A stretch of 64,000 nt of DNA from Halococcus agarilyticus (GCF_000334895.1 NZ_BAFM01000007.1:101170-165169); one strand, 5' to 3'; shown: positions 1 to 10,083, counted from the stretch's first letter. The notes: generated by a model from the sequence alone, not told the origin. Made by a program: numbers and translations.

Positions 1-40
1 TCCGTCTCACACGAGGGCGGTTCGAATCCGTCCGAATCCA
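1..40 (+). tRNA. Possible 3' end of a tRNA, cut by the window edge
   Basis: A T-arm-like structure is visible: stem GGCGG/CCGTC (16-20 with 28-32) around the loop TTCGAAT. It is followed by seven bases that could be the 3' acceptor strand and an A at 40 in the discriminator position. The part upstream does not resolve into an anticodon stem, so this would have to be a tRNA with a long variable arm or a truncated copy. The presumed acceptor strand also pairs with bases just downstream (GAATCC with GGATTC), so a plain hairpin is an alternative. The isotype cannot be told. Confidence 0.3.
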
Positions 41-74
41 CTCGGATTCCGATACGTTCGCCGTCTCGGTCGAG

Positions 75-164
75 TCAGCTCAGCAGCGCGACGATCAGGA
101 TGCCGGCGGTGAACACGAGCGCGGCGATCGTCCCGAGCACCAGAAGGGCGTGACCGGTCGACAT
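75..164 (-). CDS. 29-residue single-span membrane micro-protein
   Basis: This is an intact short reading frame from ATG at 164 to TGA at 75-77. The product begins MSTGHALLVLG and is almost entirely one hydrophobic stretch of about 22 residues ending in ALLS, so it reads as a single transmembrane helix with a tiny cytoplasmic tail. Such micro-proteins are common but usually unannotated in haloarchaea. No family is recognised. The uninterrupted hydrophobic run and GC-rich codons support it; the short length keeps confidence moderate. Confidence 0.45.
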   Translation of the reverse strand: MSTGHALLVLGTIAALVFTAGILIVALLS

Positions 165-261
165 ACCTACCTCTAATGGCGAGCGGTCAAAGGCTCCCGC
201 CATCCGGCCAGACACGACGGACGGCAAAGCTCTTTCAGCTCTGCCACCCTCTCGAAGAGCG

Positions 262-381
262 ATGATCTCCGGATCGACGTGCCCCGAGTGTGGCGGTCAC
301 GTGACGACCGAGGACGGCTTGGGGTACGTCTGTGAGGACTGCGGGACCGAGTTCGACGTGGCGGATCTGTTCGTCCACTGA
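262..381 (+). CDS. 39-residue zinc-ribbon micro-protein
   Basis: The frame runs from ATG 262 to TGA 379-381. It encodes a protein with two cysteine knuckles, CPECG (residues 7-11) and CEDCG (24-28), about 14 residues apart, followed by an acidic tail. This is the typical single zinc ribbon (TFIIB/rubredoxin-like knuckle) of haloarchaeal small zinc-finger proteins, which often act in regulation or protein-protein contacts. The specific role is unknown. It lies just upstream of tRNA-Phe on the same strand. Confidence 0.7.
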   Translation: MISGSTCPECGGHVTTEDGLGYVCEDCGTEFDVADLFVH

Positions 382-429
382 CCGCGATTCCGAAACCCTT
401 TTTCAGTCGGTCGGCGTCGATCCGAACGG

Positions 430-503
430 GCCGCCTTAGCTCAGACTGGGAGAGCACTCGACTGAAGATCGAGCTGTCCCCCGTTCAAATCGGGGAGGCG
501 GCA
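430..503 (+). tRNA. tRNA-Phe (GAA)
   Basis: This is a complete cloverleaf of 74 nt. The acceptor stem is GCCGCCT with AGGCGGC, and the discriminator is A at 503. The anticodon arm is CTCGA-CTGAAGA-TCGAG with anticodon GAA at 464-466. The T-arm has the loop TTCAAAT. There is no intron, and CCA is not encoded. The last 21 bases recur at 618-638 (see the repeat entry). Confidence 0.97.
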
Positions 504-518
504 TTTTCCTGCGACCGA

Positions 519-541
519 CGGGAGCAGTGAAAACGCTCCCG
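519..541 (+). terminator. Hairpin downstream of tRNA-Phe
   Basis: A perfect 7-bp inverted repeat, CGGGAGC (519-525) and GCTCCCG (535-541), encloses a 9-nt A-rich loop. A T-run lies at 504-507, immediately after the tRNA. Archaeal termination relies mainly on T-runs, so the T-run may terminate the tRNA transcript while the hairpin shapes or marks the 3' end. Confidence 0.35.
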
Positions 542-617
542 ACCCGACTTGAGCACGCCAGTCGCAGCCCCGGAATGGCGAACGAAGTGAGCCACACGCC
601 CGGAACGTCTGGCATCT

Positions 618-638
618 GTTCAAATCGGGGAGGCGGCA
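618..638 (+). repeat. Direct repeat of the tRNA-Phe 3' end (att-like)
   Basis: Twenty-one bases at 618-638 are identical to the tRNA-Phe 3' terminus at 483-503, covering half of the T-arm and the acceptor strand. Integrases of archaeal proviruses and plasmids recombine at tRNA 3' ends and leave such direct repeats. Only about 115 bp lie between the two copies and no integrase gene is visible, so this is either the scar of an excised or decayed element or one boundary of a larger element. Confidence 0.6.
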
Positions 639-640
639 CT

Positions 641-1069
641 CTACTTCCGGTTCGTCTGCCCGTCGTATAACTCCAGGGAGCCATCGGCGGTCCAAGACGC
701 GTGGGCGGTTCGCACTCGACGGCCGGGTCGCCCGGCTGCCGAGGTGTCCTGCGATGCTGTTCGACAGCGGGAGCGCCGGCGGACAGCCACGACTCCTCGG
801 ACCACCGGCGAGAGCAACGGCAGCGATGCCGAGACCGATACGGAGTCCGTGACTGACCCGAAAAATCGCAGCAGCCAGCCGGCGGCTGCGGTTCCGATCC
901 GAAGGTCGAGGCGCTCTCGACACGCCTCGATGCGGTTCAGGTACTCGCCATCGTGCGACCGTTTCCAGCAAAACTCCTTGGATATGAGGCTCTTACGGGT
1001 GTCACTGTTCGAACGAAATACTGATACTACGACGTAGACGGTCCGGAAGAAGTTCATACTCACCTTCAT
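641..1069 (-). other. Possible degraded small gene
   Basis: No convincing gene fills 640-1550. On the minus strand an AT-rich, TATA-like stretch near 1095-1105 precedes two closely spaced ATGs (1076 and 1069). The frame from 1069 stays open to 641. Its middle part (for example HDGEYLNRIEACRERLDLRIG followed by a hydrophobic stretch) looks protein-like, but the rest is arginine/serine-rich and resembles a shadow frame. The frame from 1076 ends after 24 codons. A frameshifted remnant is one reading; chance is another. Confidence 0.22.
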
Positions 1070-1552
1070 AGTCCATCTTCCCCCACAAAAATTCAATAAA
1101 TCGGTCGGCCGGCGGAGGACAAAAATACAGTTTTTTCTATGGTCTTCTCAGTGCCGGTCTGCTATATGAGTGTGATCCTGCCGAACGCGCCTGTTGTTGG
1201 CTGGGTTCGAGGCACGGACTCGGCGATCGGCGCTCTCGTCGACACCCACGAAAACCCGATCGAAATCGAGCGTGTCGGGCGCGACCGATCGGTGCTGACT
1301 GCGAGTGGAACTGTTCCGTGCTGACGTTGAGAGCCCGACTCCACGATGCGGTTACCGGGATCGGGCAGCGTTCGATCAGCACCCTGTCCCTGAGTCCCAA
1401 CCGGTCGCTTGCCAAGGGTTGATGTGTTGTCTCGTTCTGTGGAGCCGATTCCCACGTATCGGGTGGCTGGCCCTCTCGTGGGCTGGTGGTAGACCCATAG
1501 TTCGACATACCGTACCAGGGGAGTTAAATAGGGTCCCGTTGGTGTCATCCGT
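1070..1552. other. Intergenic region before the moxR operon
   Basis: No gene is recognised here. The left end (about 1075-1140) is AT-rich and contains T- and A-runs. The remainder is GC-rich with no frame that looks like protein on either strand. The promoter of the MoxR operon lies at its right end. Confidence 0.5.
1522..1530 (+). promoter_or_regulatory. TATA element of the moxR operon
   Basis: The sequence AGTTAAATA is centred about 27 bases before the ATG at 1553. This is the spacing expected for a haloarchaeal leaderless transcript, and it supports that ATG as the true start. Confidence 0.55.
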
Positions 1553-2506
1553 ATGGCTGTCGCAGACGCGAGCGAGCGCTGTCAGCGGGTCGTGGAGACG
1601 ATGTCGGACGCGATCGTCGCCGACGAGGTGTTCTTCGAGGACCTCCTCGTGGGATTGCTCGCCGGGGGACACGTCCTCATCGAGGACGTTCCCGGGACGG
1701 GCAAAACGTTGACCGCTCGCTCGATGGCAACCGTCCTCGGTCTCTCGTTCAGTCGAGTCCAGCTGACTCCCGACCTCCTGCCGGCCGACGTCACCGGTAC
1801 GCAGGTGTTCGACCAGCGCGAACGCGCCTTCGAGTTCCGCGAGGGTCCCCTCTTCGCGAACGTCGTCCTCGCCGACGAGCTCAACCGGGCGCCACCCAAG
1901 ACGCAGGCGGCGCTGCTGGAAGCGATGGAGGAGGGGCAGGTGACGGTCGAGGGCGAGACACACCCGCTCGCGACCCCCTTCTTCGTCGTGGCGACCCAGA
2001 ACCCGGTCGAACAGAGCGGCACCTTCGAACTCCCGGAGGCACAGAAGGACCGGTTCCTGCTCAAGACGAGCCTGGGCTACCCGGAGCGGGACGGCGAGCG
2101 ATCGTTGCTCGAGCGGCGTCTCGACCGGGACGCAGCCGCGCCCTCCGTCGACCGCTTCCTCGACCCGGACGCGGTGCGCGAACTCCGGGACGTGACCGAG
2201 ACGGTCTCCGTCGATCCCGATATCGTCGATTTCATGCTGGATATCGCTCGCGGTACGCGCTCCGATCGCCGCGTGCGAACCGGCGTCTCGCCACGAGGAA
2301 CTCAGCGCCTCCTCGAGGCGACACGAGCGCGAGCTGTCCTCGAAGGCCGGGAGTACGTCGTGCCCGACGACGTCACGCGAGTGGCCGGGCCAGTGATGGC
2401 CCACCGGCTCGTCCTCACTCCAGAGGCAGAGGTCCGGGAGGTCGACAAGGACGAGGTCCTCCACGACGTCGTCGACGGAGTGCCCGTTCCGACGGTAGAG
2501 GCCTGA
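1553..2506 (+). CDS. MoxR family AAA+ ATPase
   Basis: This 317-residue AAA+ ATPase of the MoxR type is a cytoplasmic chaperone-like motor thought to assemble or mature secreted or metal-containing protein complexes together with von Willebrand-type partners. Visible motifs are Walker A (VPGTGKT, residues 46-52), Walker B (VVLADE, 104-109), the MoxR-typical NRAPPKTQAALLEAM segment just after it, and sensor 1 VVATQNP (144-150). The C-terminal lid domain contains VSPRGTQRLL. Length is normal for the family. A TATA element 27 bases upstream supports the start. It heads an operon with a DUF4129 membrane protein, a DUF58 protein and a small membrane protein, the standard haloarchaeal arrangement. 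The substrate of the system is unknown. Confidence 0.93.
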   Translation: MAVADASERCQRVVETMSDAIVADEVFFEDLLVGLLAGGHVLIEDVPGTGKTLTARSMATVLGLSFSRVQLTPDLLPADVTGTQVFDQRERAFEFREGPLFANVVLADELNRAPPKTQAALLEAMEEGQVTVEGETHPLATPFFVVATQNPVEQSGTFELPEAQKDRFLLKTSLGYPERDGERSLLERRLDRDAAAPSVDRFLDPDAVRELRDVTETVSVDPDIVDFMLDIARGTRSDRRVRTGVSPRGTQRLLEATRARAVLEGREYVVPDDVTRVAGPVMAHRLVLTPEAEVREVDKDEVLHDVVDGVPVPTVEA

Positions 2507-2538
2507 CATGATCCCCCGACGAGCCGTTCGATACCACG

Positions 2539-3531
2539 ATGGCTGACCGATCTCCACTCACCGATAGACGCCACCGCAACGCCGCACTCGCCGCGCTGGC
2601 GGTCCTCGCCGTCGTCCTCGTCGCGGCAGCAGTCGCGCCGGTCTTCTCCAGTCGGACCGGTGGTGATGGCTCACCGCAGATCGAACGATCGAACGGGAAC
2701 AGTACCGGTGGCGTCCCCGGCAGCAACGGACAGCTTCCGACGACCGCGATAGTGGTCGGATTCCTCGCTCTTGGCGGTATCGTGGTCGTCATCCAGTTCG
2801 CCGACGACCCGTGGAACGCGCTCAAGAGGGTCGTCGGACTGGGAGCCGTGACCGTTCTCCTGCTTTTGCTCGCCGAGCGGTTCACCGATCTGCGTCCGCC
2901 GTCCCGGGGAACGAACCGGAGTGTCGGTCAGCCGACGGTGCAGGCCACGACGACTCCCGTCGGGAACACCGGGTTCGAGGGTGGTGGCGGAACGGCCTTC
3001 TCGTGGCCAGTCGAAACGATCGTACTCGGCGCGGCCGCTGCTGCAGTTGCGGGAGCAGTTGCGCTGTTCCTCTGGCGCTCCGACGCTGTCCGGTCCCGTC
3101 TCGGCGTGGCCGCGGACGACACGGACGAGTCCGATCTCGGGTCCGTCGCGCGCGTCGCGGGTGATGCCGCCGACCGCGTCGAATCGGCATCGACGTCCCG
3201 GGCGGCCGACAACGCCATCTATCGCGCCTGGACCGAACTGGTCGATCTGCTCGACGCACCGGGACCGCAGTCCGGAACACCGCGTCAGTTCGAGTCCGCG
3301 GCGATCGAGCGCGGTATGGACCCCGAGGACGTTCACGTACTCACCGAGGCGTTCGAGGCAGTCAGGTACGGTGATGCATCGACCTCTCCGCCCCGCCGCG
3401 AGCGCGTCACCGCGGCGCTCAGACGCCTCCAGCGGGCACACGGTGAGACCCCCTCCGATGGGGCAGGTGGCAGTCTCACCGCGACGAGTGCCGAAACCGA
3501 ACGCAGTGACGACACGGGGGAGACACGATGA
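2539..3531 (+). CDS. DUF4129 domain membrane protein
   Basis: This 330-residue membrane protein is the second gene of the MoxR operon. It has an N-terminal hydrophobic segment (about residues 15-37), a Ser/Gly/Asn-rich loop, two further spans (about 70-87 and 95-113), another loop, and a fourth span near 158-177. The cytoplasmic C-terminal part (about 225-300) contains AIYRAWTELVDLL, TPRQFESAAIERG and a YGDAS-type motif. These match the DUF4129 domain, which resembles transglutaminase-associated C-terminal domains. Its role is inferred only from the operon, as a membrane partner of the MoxR and DUF58 proteins. Its stop overlaps the next start (ATGA at 3528-3531). Confidence 0.85.
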   Translation: MADRSPLTDRRHRNAALAALAVLAVVLVAAAVAPVFSSRTGGDGSPQIERSNGNSTGGVPGSNGQLPTTAIVVGFLALGGIVVVIQFADDPWNALKRVVGLGAVTVLLLLLAERFTDLRPPSRGTNRSVGQPTVQATTTPVGNTGFEGGGGTAFSWPVETIVLGAAAAAVAGAVALFLWRSDAVRSRLGVAADDTDESDLGSVARVAGDAADRVESASTSRAADNAIYRAWTELVDLLDAPGPQSGTPRQFESAAIERGMDPEDVHVLTEAFEAVRYGDASTSPPRRERVTAALRRLQRAHGETPSDGAGGSLTATSAETERSDDTGETR

Positions 3532-5540
3532 GGGGGCGCACTCGACGCGTCGCGGTCGTGGTCGGGGTCGCAGCACTCGCAGCGGGGATCACGGCAGTGA
3601 TCTCCGGTGGAGGCAGTGCGACGGCTCCGTTGCGGGCGCTGCTCTCTGTTGCTGGCGGTCTGGTCGGTATCTGGATGACGGTCGTCAGCTACCGGAACTG
3701 GCTGTCGGGAAGCGGCGTAGACGCGCCGCAGGTCGAGCGAGCACGTGACCACCCGGCCCCGGGTGACGAGTTCGACCGGAGTCTGGCGCAGTTCGACGGT
3801 CGGGGACAGGGCGTTCTCCCCGATCGGTCGGCGATCCACGACCGTCTCCGAACGCTCGCCGTGCAAGTTCGCATGCGCCGCGGGCAATCCCACGAGGAGG
3901 CGAGGGAGACGGTAGAGGCTGGCGAGTGGCCGGACGACCCGGCCGTCGCCGCATTCCTCCGGAACCCGGACGTGAAGCTTCCGCGCTCACAGTGGGATCG
4001 CGCCCGGGAGCTGCTAGGGGACCGAACGGGGCCCTCGGACTTCCAGACGCTGGTCAGACGGACTGTCGATACGCTCGCGGCGGAGTGTGACGTGCCGACC
4101 GTCGCTGCCGACCCCGCCGACAGTTCTCTCGTCGAACATCCCGCCGAGGAAGCCGTCGTCCGCTCGGACGCTGGCGAGCAGCACGGCCGGCAAGAGGGAC
4201 CGACCGACCCCGTTACGGAGGATTCTGTCGACGGGGGCCGCGATATCGTGACCAATCGATGGCAGGTGGCCGTGCCCGTCGGCCTCGCGTTCGTCGGGTT
4301 CGGGCTCGTGTTCCGATCGGCCGCAGTCGTGCTCGCTGGGGCGGTTCTCGTCGGGTTTATCGCCTACGCGAAAGCCGACACCCCGCCCGACTCTGCGCTC
4401 GTCGTCGAACGAACGATCCAGCGTGACGGGTCCGATCCCGGCGACCGATCTGCCCCGGGTGACTGCGTCGACGTGACCATCACGGTACGCAACGAAGGGG
4501 ACAGCATCGTCCCCGACCTCCGGATCGTCGACGGCGTGCCGGCGAATCTCGCAGTGGACGACGGATCACCGCGCCGTGCAACGGCGCTCCGCCCTGGGGA
4601 ATCGATCTCGTTCACTTACTCCCTCGGGGCCCGGCGGGGCGTTCACGAATTCGAGCCGGCGTGGACCGTGGTTCGCGGCTACGCGGGCCGGACCGCGCGT
4701 GTTCGTCGCCTCCCCGAGACCGACGAGAGCGACCGATCGCTGACGTGTGTCCCGGCACTCGACGCGTTCCCGGTCGCGGTCCCGCTCTACGAGCGAACCA
4801 GTCAGTATCTCGGTCGCCTGCCCGCCGGCAGCGGGGAAGGGGTGGCCTTTCACTCGACGCGGGAGTACCAGCCGGGCGACGCCAGCACACGGATCGACTG
4901 GAAGCATCTCGCCGGATCGCCCGACGACGACCTCACGACGATCCGCTTCCGCGAGGAGAACGCCGCGACCGTCGCCCTCGTCGTCGTGACCGATCCGACT
5001 GCGTACCTATCCGAGGGTGTGGACGGCACGAGTGTGTTCGAGCGCTCGATCGAAGCGACCGGACGGCTGTTCGTCTCGTTGCTCGACAGCGGGGACCACG
5101 TCGGTCTCGCCAGCGTCGGCTCGACACCGCTCTGGATCGATCCGGACATCGGCCCGGATCACCGCCGACGCGTCGAGAAGCTGCTCGCCACCCACTCCGC
5201 GTTTCCACCGACTCCACCGGAGACCGATAGCTACACTTCGGGCTGGGTCCGTGAGTTCCATCGTCGGTTCCCCAACGAGACTCAGGTCGTGTTGCTGTCC
5301 CCGCTCTGTGACCGGACGTACCGCCACGTCATCCGCCGGCTCCGAGGGTACGACCACCCCGTCACGGTCGTCAGTCCCGACCCGACAGCCGACGGGACCG
5401 TGGGCCAGCGTCTCGTGCATCTGGAACGTCGGATCCGCATCGAATCGCTCCGGGAGACCGGCGTTCGCGTCGTCGACTGGCGTCCCGACGACGACCTCGC
5501 GGTGGCGCTCGGTCGCGCGGCCACGAGGTGGTCGAAGTGA
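3528..5540 (+). CDS. DUF58 protein with a fused N-terminal membrane region (DUF7269-like)
   Basis: This 670-residue protein appears to join two units that are usually separate genes in haloarchaeal MoxR operons. Residues 1 to about 230 carry two membrane spans and a soluble helical part (RSAIHDRLRTLAVQV, then VRRTVDTLAAECD) resembling DUF7269. Residues from about 240 carry two more spans, a beta-sandwich-like part, and then the DUF58 signature REYQPGD...RIDWKHLA near residue 445, leading into a von Willebrand-like fold (ALVVVTDPTAYLS). DUF58 proteins are the usual vWA-type partners of MoxR ATPases. The gene overlaps its upstream neighbour by 4 bases and the downstream one by 4 (GTGA). The DUF7269 assignment is from memory of the usual gene order and needs a profile search. 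Confidence 0.85.
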   Translation: MRGRTRRVAVVVGVAALAAGITAVISGGGSATAPLRALLSVAGGLVGIWMTVVSYRNWLSGSGVDAPQVERARDHPAPGDEFDRSLAQFDGRGQGVLPDRSAIHDRLRTLAVQVRMRRGQSHEEARETVEAGEWPDDPAVAAFLRNPDVKLPRSQWDRARELLGDRTGPSDFQTLVRRTVDTLAAECDVPTVAADPADSSLVEHPAEEAVVRSDAGEQHGRQEGPTDPVTEDSVDGGRDIVTNRWQVAVPVGLAFVGFGLVFRSAAVVLAGAVLVGFIAYAKADTPPDSALVVERTIQRDGSDPGDRSAPGDCVDVTITVRNEGDSIVPDLRIVDGVPANLAVDDGSPRRATALRPGESISFTYSLGARRGVHEFEPAWTVVRGYAGRTARVRRLPETDESDRSLTCVPALDAFPVAVPLYERTSQYLGRLPAGSGEGVAFHSTREYQPGDASTRIDWKHLAGSPDDDLTTIRFREENAATVALVVVTDPTAYLSEGVDGTSVFERSIEATGRLFVSLLDSGDHVGLASVGSTPLWIDPDIGPDHRRRVEKLLATHSAFPPTPPETDSYTSGWVREFHRRFPNETQVVLLSPLCDRTYRHVIRRLRGYDHPVTVVSPDPTADGTVGQRLVHLERRIRIESLRETGVRVVDWRPDDDLAVALGRAATRWSK

Positions 5541-6043
5541 ACGGGTCCGACGGCCGTCACACACATCGGCCCGGAAGGGTGTTCGCCACGGCGGCACTGC
5601 TGTTCGGGGCGATTACAGCGGCCGTCGTGGGCCCGACGTCGCCGGTGGCGCTGGGTGCGGTCCTCCTCGGCGTGCTCGGTCTGGCGATCGGACTCACCCG
5701 ATTCGACCGTCGCGTCGCCGCAGTGGGTGCGGTCGCCCTCTTCGGCGGGGTGCTGGCTGCCGGCGCCGCCGGTAGTGGGGTCGAACGCCTCCTCCCGGCG
5801 ACAGGTACTGCGCTGCTCGCGTGGGAGTTCGGTGCCGATGTCTTCGACGCGCGCAGCGAACTTCACGGCGGCACGAGCGACAGAGTCGAGACACTCCGAG
5901 TGGCGGTCGGGGCCGCTGTCGGAGCAGTCGTGGTGAGTGTCGTGTATGCCTGCTATCGCTTCCTCGCGCTCGACGCCTCGCCGCTCGGCGTCGTACTCCT
6001 GTTCGTCGCCGTCGTGATGCTCACACTGGCTCTCCGCGAGTGA
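5537..6043 (+). CDS. Small multi-span membrane protein of the MoxR operon (DUF7519-like)
   Basis: The product is about 168 residues, almost wholly hydrophobic, with around five predicted membrane spans. The GTG at 5537 overlaps the preceding TGA by 4 bases, so translational coupling makes it the likeliest start; an in-frame GTG lies at 5528. Position as the last gene of a MoxR-DUF4129-DUF58 operon matches the haloarchaeal DUF7519 family. No enzymatic motif is visible; it is presumably a structural membrane component. Confidence 0.75.
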   Translation: MNGSDGRHTHRPGRVFATAALLFGAITAAVVGPTSPVALGAVLLGVLGLAIGLTRFDRRVAAVGAVALFGGVLAAGAAGSGVERLLPATGTALLAWEFGADVFDARSELHGGTSDRVETLRVAVGAAVGAVVVSVVYACYRFLALDASPLGVVLLFVAVVMLTLALRE

Positions 6044-6343
6044 TTCCCTCCCTGAACGGGACGATCTGTCGAACATCACGTTCTCAAGGCCGGTGAGCTC
6101 GACCTGTCGTGACCGTCGCTGTTCGATGTAGCACTCGGCTGGCTCCCGACAGGTACACTCCGGCGGTGCTCGGAGCCGACCCGTTCGCCACCGAGTGTCC
6201 CGAGAGATCGATCGCGTCGGCTCGAACGCTTCGGCACGCGTCGTGGCTGTGTGGGCCACCGGCGAACCCGATGGCCGACTGGCCACTCGGATCGGTGTGC
6301 AGAGGATCAGTATGTTCATGATCCCCCTTCGAGATGGTCCCGT
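6044..6343. other. Intergenic stretch after the MoxR operon
   Basis: About 300 bases carry no supportable gene. Frames on both strands are interrupted or have composition typical of non-coding shadows. An AT-containing element near 6312-6320 (TATGTTCAT) lies about 27 bases before the ATG of the next gene and is a candidate promoter. Confidence 0.4.
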
Positions 6344-7444
6344 ATGGAGAGCGTCAACGTCGGTCTTCTCGGTTGTGGCACGATCAGCGACGAGTACCTC
6401 ACCTCCGGTGACACGTTCGACGCGTTCGACGTGAGCGCCTGTGCGGACATCGATATCGACCGTGCAAGGACGAAAGCCGACGAGTACGACGTCACCGCAC
6501 ACGACGTACAGGGCCTACTCGCCGATCCGGACGTCGAACTCGTCGTCAACTTGACTCCACCCAGGATCCACGCGGAAACGTGCCAGCGGATACTCGACGC
6601 GGGCAAGCACGTCTACGTCGAGAAACCGATGGCTACGATGGCCGAGGAGGTGGAAGACGTACTCCGGACTGCCGAGGCCGAAGGGCTGCTGGTCGGATCG
6701 GCACCGGATACGTTCCTCGGAGCGGGGTTGCAAACCTGCCGGTCGCTCATCGACGATGGCCGTATCGGTGAGCCCATCGGAGCGACGGCTGTCTGGACAT
6801 CGCCCGGCCACGAGAGCTGGCATCCAGATCCCGACTTCTTCTACCAGCACGGTGGCGGCCCTCTCCTCGATATCGGCCCGTACTACGTGACGGCCCTCGT
6901 TTTCCTCCTCGGCCCGGTGAGCCGGATCTCCGGATCCGTTGCTCGCGGCTTCGAGGAGCGTACGATCACGAGCGACCCTCGACGTGGCGAGCGTATCGAT
7001 GTCGAGGTCCCGACTCACGAAGCCGGCGTCGTCGACTTCGAAAACGGTGCCGTCGCTAACCTCTTGACCAGCTTCGACGTGCAGGGTTCGACACTCCCAG
7101 CACCGGCGTTCGAGATCTACGGGACCGAGGGGACGCTGAGTCTTCCAGACCCGAACCACTTCGATGGACCGGTCAGTGTCCGGAAGCGGGGCAGTGACGA
7201 GTTCGAAACGGTCCCGCTCACTCACGGCTACACCGGGGGGCGAGGTGCCGGCGTGGCCGACTTGGCGTTCGCGCTTCGAACCGACTGGGACCAACGAACG
7301 AGCGGTGAACTCGCCCGCCACGTCTTCGATGTACTCTCAGGTATCCGGGAGTCCTCCGATCGGAGCCAACACGTCACCCTCGAACCAGACTGCGAGCGGC
7401 CGGCACCCCTTCCACGGACGTTTCCGGAAGGGGTAGTGAACTGA
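6344..7444 (+). CDS. Gfo/Idh/MocA family oxidoreductase
   Basis: This 366-residue NAD(P)-dependent sugar or polyol dehydrogenase-like enzyme begins with a Rossmann fold (VGLLGCGTISDEY, residues 5-17). It then shows the family hallmark GKHVYVEKPMA (about 88-98), in which the EKP lysine is the conserved active-site residue. GGGPLLDIGPYYV near residue 180 matches the GG..DiG..h signature of the C-terminal alpha/beta domain; the final Asp and His take part in catalysis. The start at ATG 6344 puts the Rossmann strand at the proper distance; the open frame upstream lacks homology-like sequence. A decayed ThuA-like gene lies just downstream on the other strand, and ThuA/MocA pairs often act together in sugar metabolism. 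The substrate cannot be told. Confidence 0.9.
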   Translation: MESVNVGLLGCGTISDEYLTSGDTFDAFDVSACADIDIDRARTKADEYDVTAHDVQGLLADPDVELVVNLTPPRIHAETCQRILDAGKHVYVEKPMATMAEEVEDVLRTAEAEGLLVGSAPDTFLGAGLQTCRSLIDDGRIGEPIGATAVWTSPGHESWHPDPDFFYQHGGGPLLDIGPYYVTALVFLLGPVSRISGSVARGFEERTITSDPRRGERIDVEVPTHEAGVVDFENGAVANLLTSFDVQGSTLPAPAFEIYGTEGTLSLPDPNHFDGPVSVRKRGSDEFETVPLTHGYTGGRGAGVADLAFALRTDWDQRTSGELARHVFDVLSGIRESSDRSQHVTLEPDCERPAPLPRTFPEGVVN

Positions 7445-7559
7445 TCGGCTCTCTGTCCCGGTCGATCCGGGACGGCAGCGAGATCCCTTCCGGGCCATCG
7501 GTCGAGGTTCCCGGGGTGCAGTAGATAGGTACCGACGCACCACTGCACTCCGACCGACG

Positions 7560-7751
7560 ATCGACGAACGGTGAGCTCCGGGAGTCGGCTTTCCGTCCGT
7601 TTCGGCTATCGACGAACCAGTGAACGACGTCCCGGAGGAGACGTCGATACTCCTCGTGCCCGAGATACCCGTCGCCGTCGAAGACGGACGACCGTGGACT
7701 CTGGTGGTGCTCGTCGGTGAGCGTGCTGTCCGTGGGACGATCTCGTCGTCG
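7560..7751 (-). pseudogene. Remnant of a ThuA-like (trehalose utilisation) C-terminus
   Basis: On the minus strand, a frame opening after a stop at 7752-7754 reads LTDEHHQSPRSSVFDG, then DGYLGHEEYRRLLRDVVHWF, then degenerates. This resembles the C-terminal end of ThuA-like class I amidotransferase-fold proteins, where a His-rich segment and an 'H-x-x-Y-R-R-L-L' helix close the domain. No N-terminal domain or start codon remains; the upstream half is missing or replaced by the ABC-gene leader. It is a truncated, presumably non-functional fragment. Confidence 0.4.
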
Positions 7752-7813
7752 CTATCACCGACCACGAACGCGGAGGCGATCCGGGAAGCAAGACCATCAC
7801 GATGTGATAGCCG

Positions 7814-7860
7814 TTTATAAGGACTCTGAACCTCGAAAACCTCTGATCTGCGGTATAAGA
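7814..7860 (+). promoter_or_regulatory. Two candidate TATA elements before the ABC exporter
   Basis: TTTATAAGG (7814-7822) and GGTATAAGA (7852-7860) are good archaeal TATA-box matches. They would give transcripts with leaders of roughly 85 and 45 bases before the ATG at 7928, unlike the leaderless pattern of most genes here. Confidence 0.4.
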
Positions 7861-7927
7861 CCCTTCCGCTCCGGGAACCCGCGCTCCGGCGGTCGGCGGT
7901 TCAAGTCTCCTCCCACGTACCGCCGGT

Positions 7928-9940
<2,013 letters not shown>

Positions 9941-10083
9941 TCGCCGCCGCGATTCCTCATTTCGAACCGGCGGATCACCGAACCGCCACACCGACGGTTT
10001 CGGTGGCATTGGTCGGGTGAACACCGGAAACGGCCGTCAGATACATATGGCATCGGGACGGAACGGCCGGTGGCCATCCACCA

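Noticed and set aside
744..1037. A 97-codon plus-strand frame
   Set aside because: Its arginine/threonine-rich composition is typical of a shadow and it has no promoter or motif.
7885..7925. A GGTTCAAGTCTCC segment resembling a tRNA T-loop
   Set aside because: The flanking bases do not form a T-stem or acceptor, and no anticodon arm is present.
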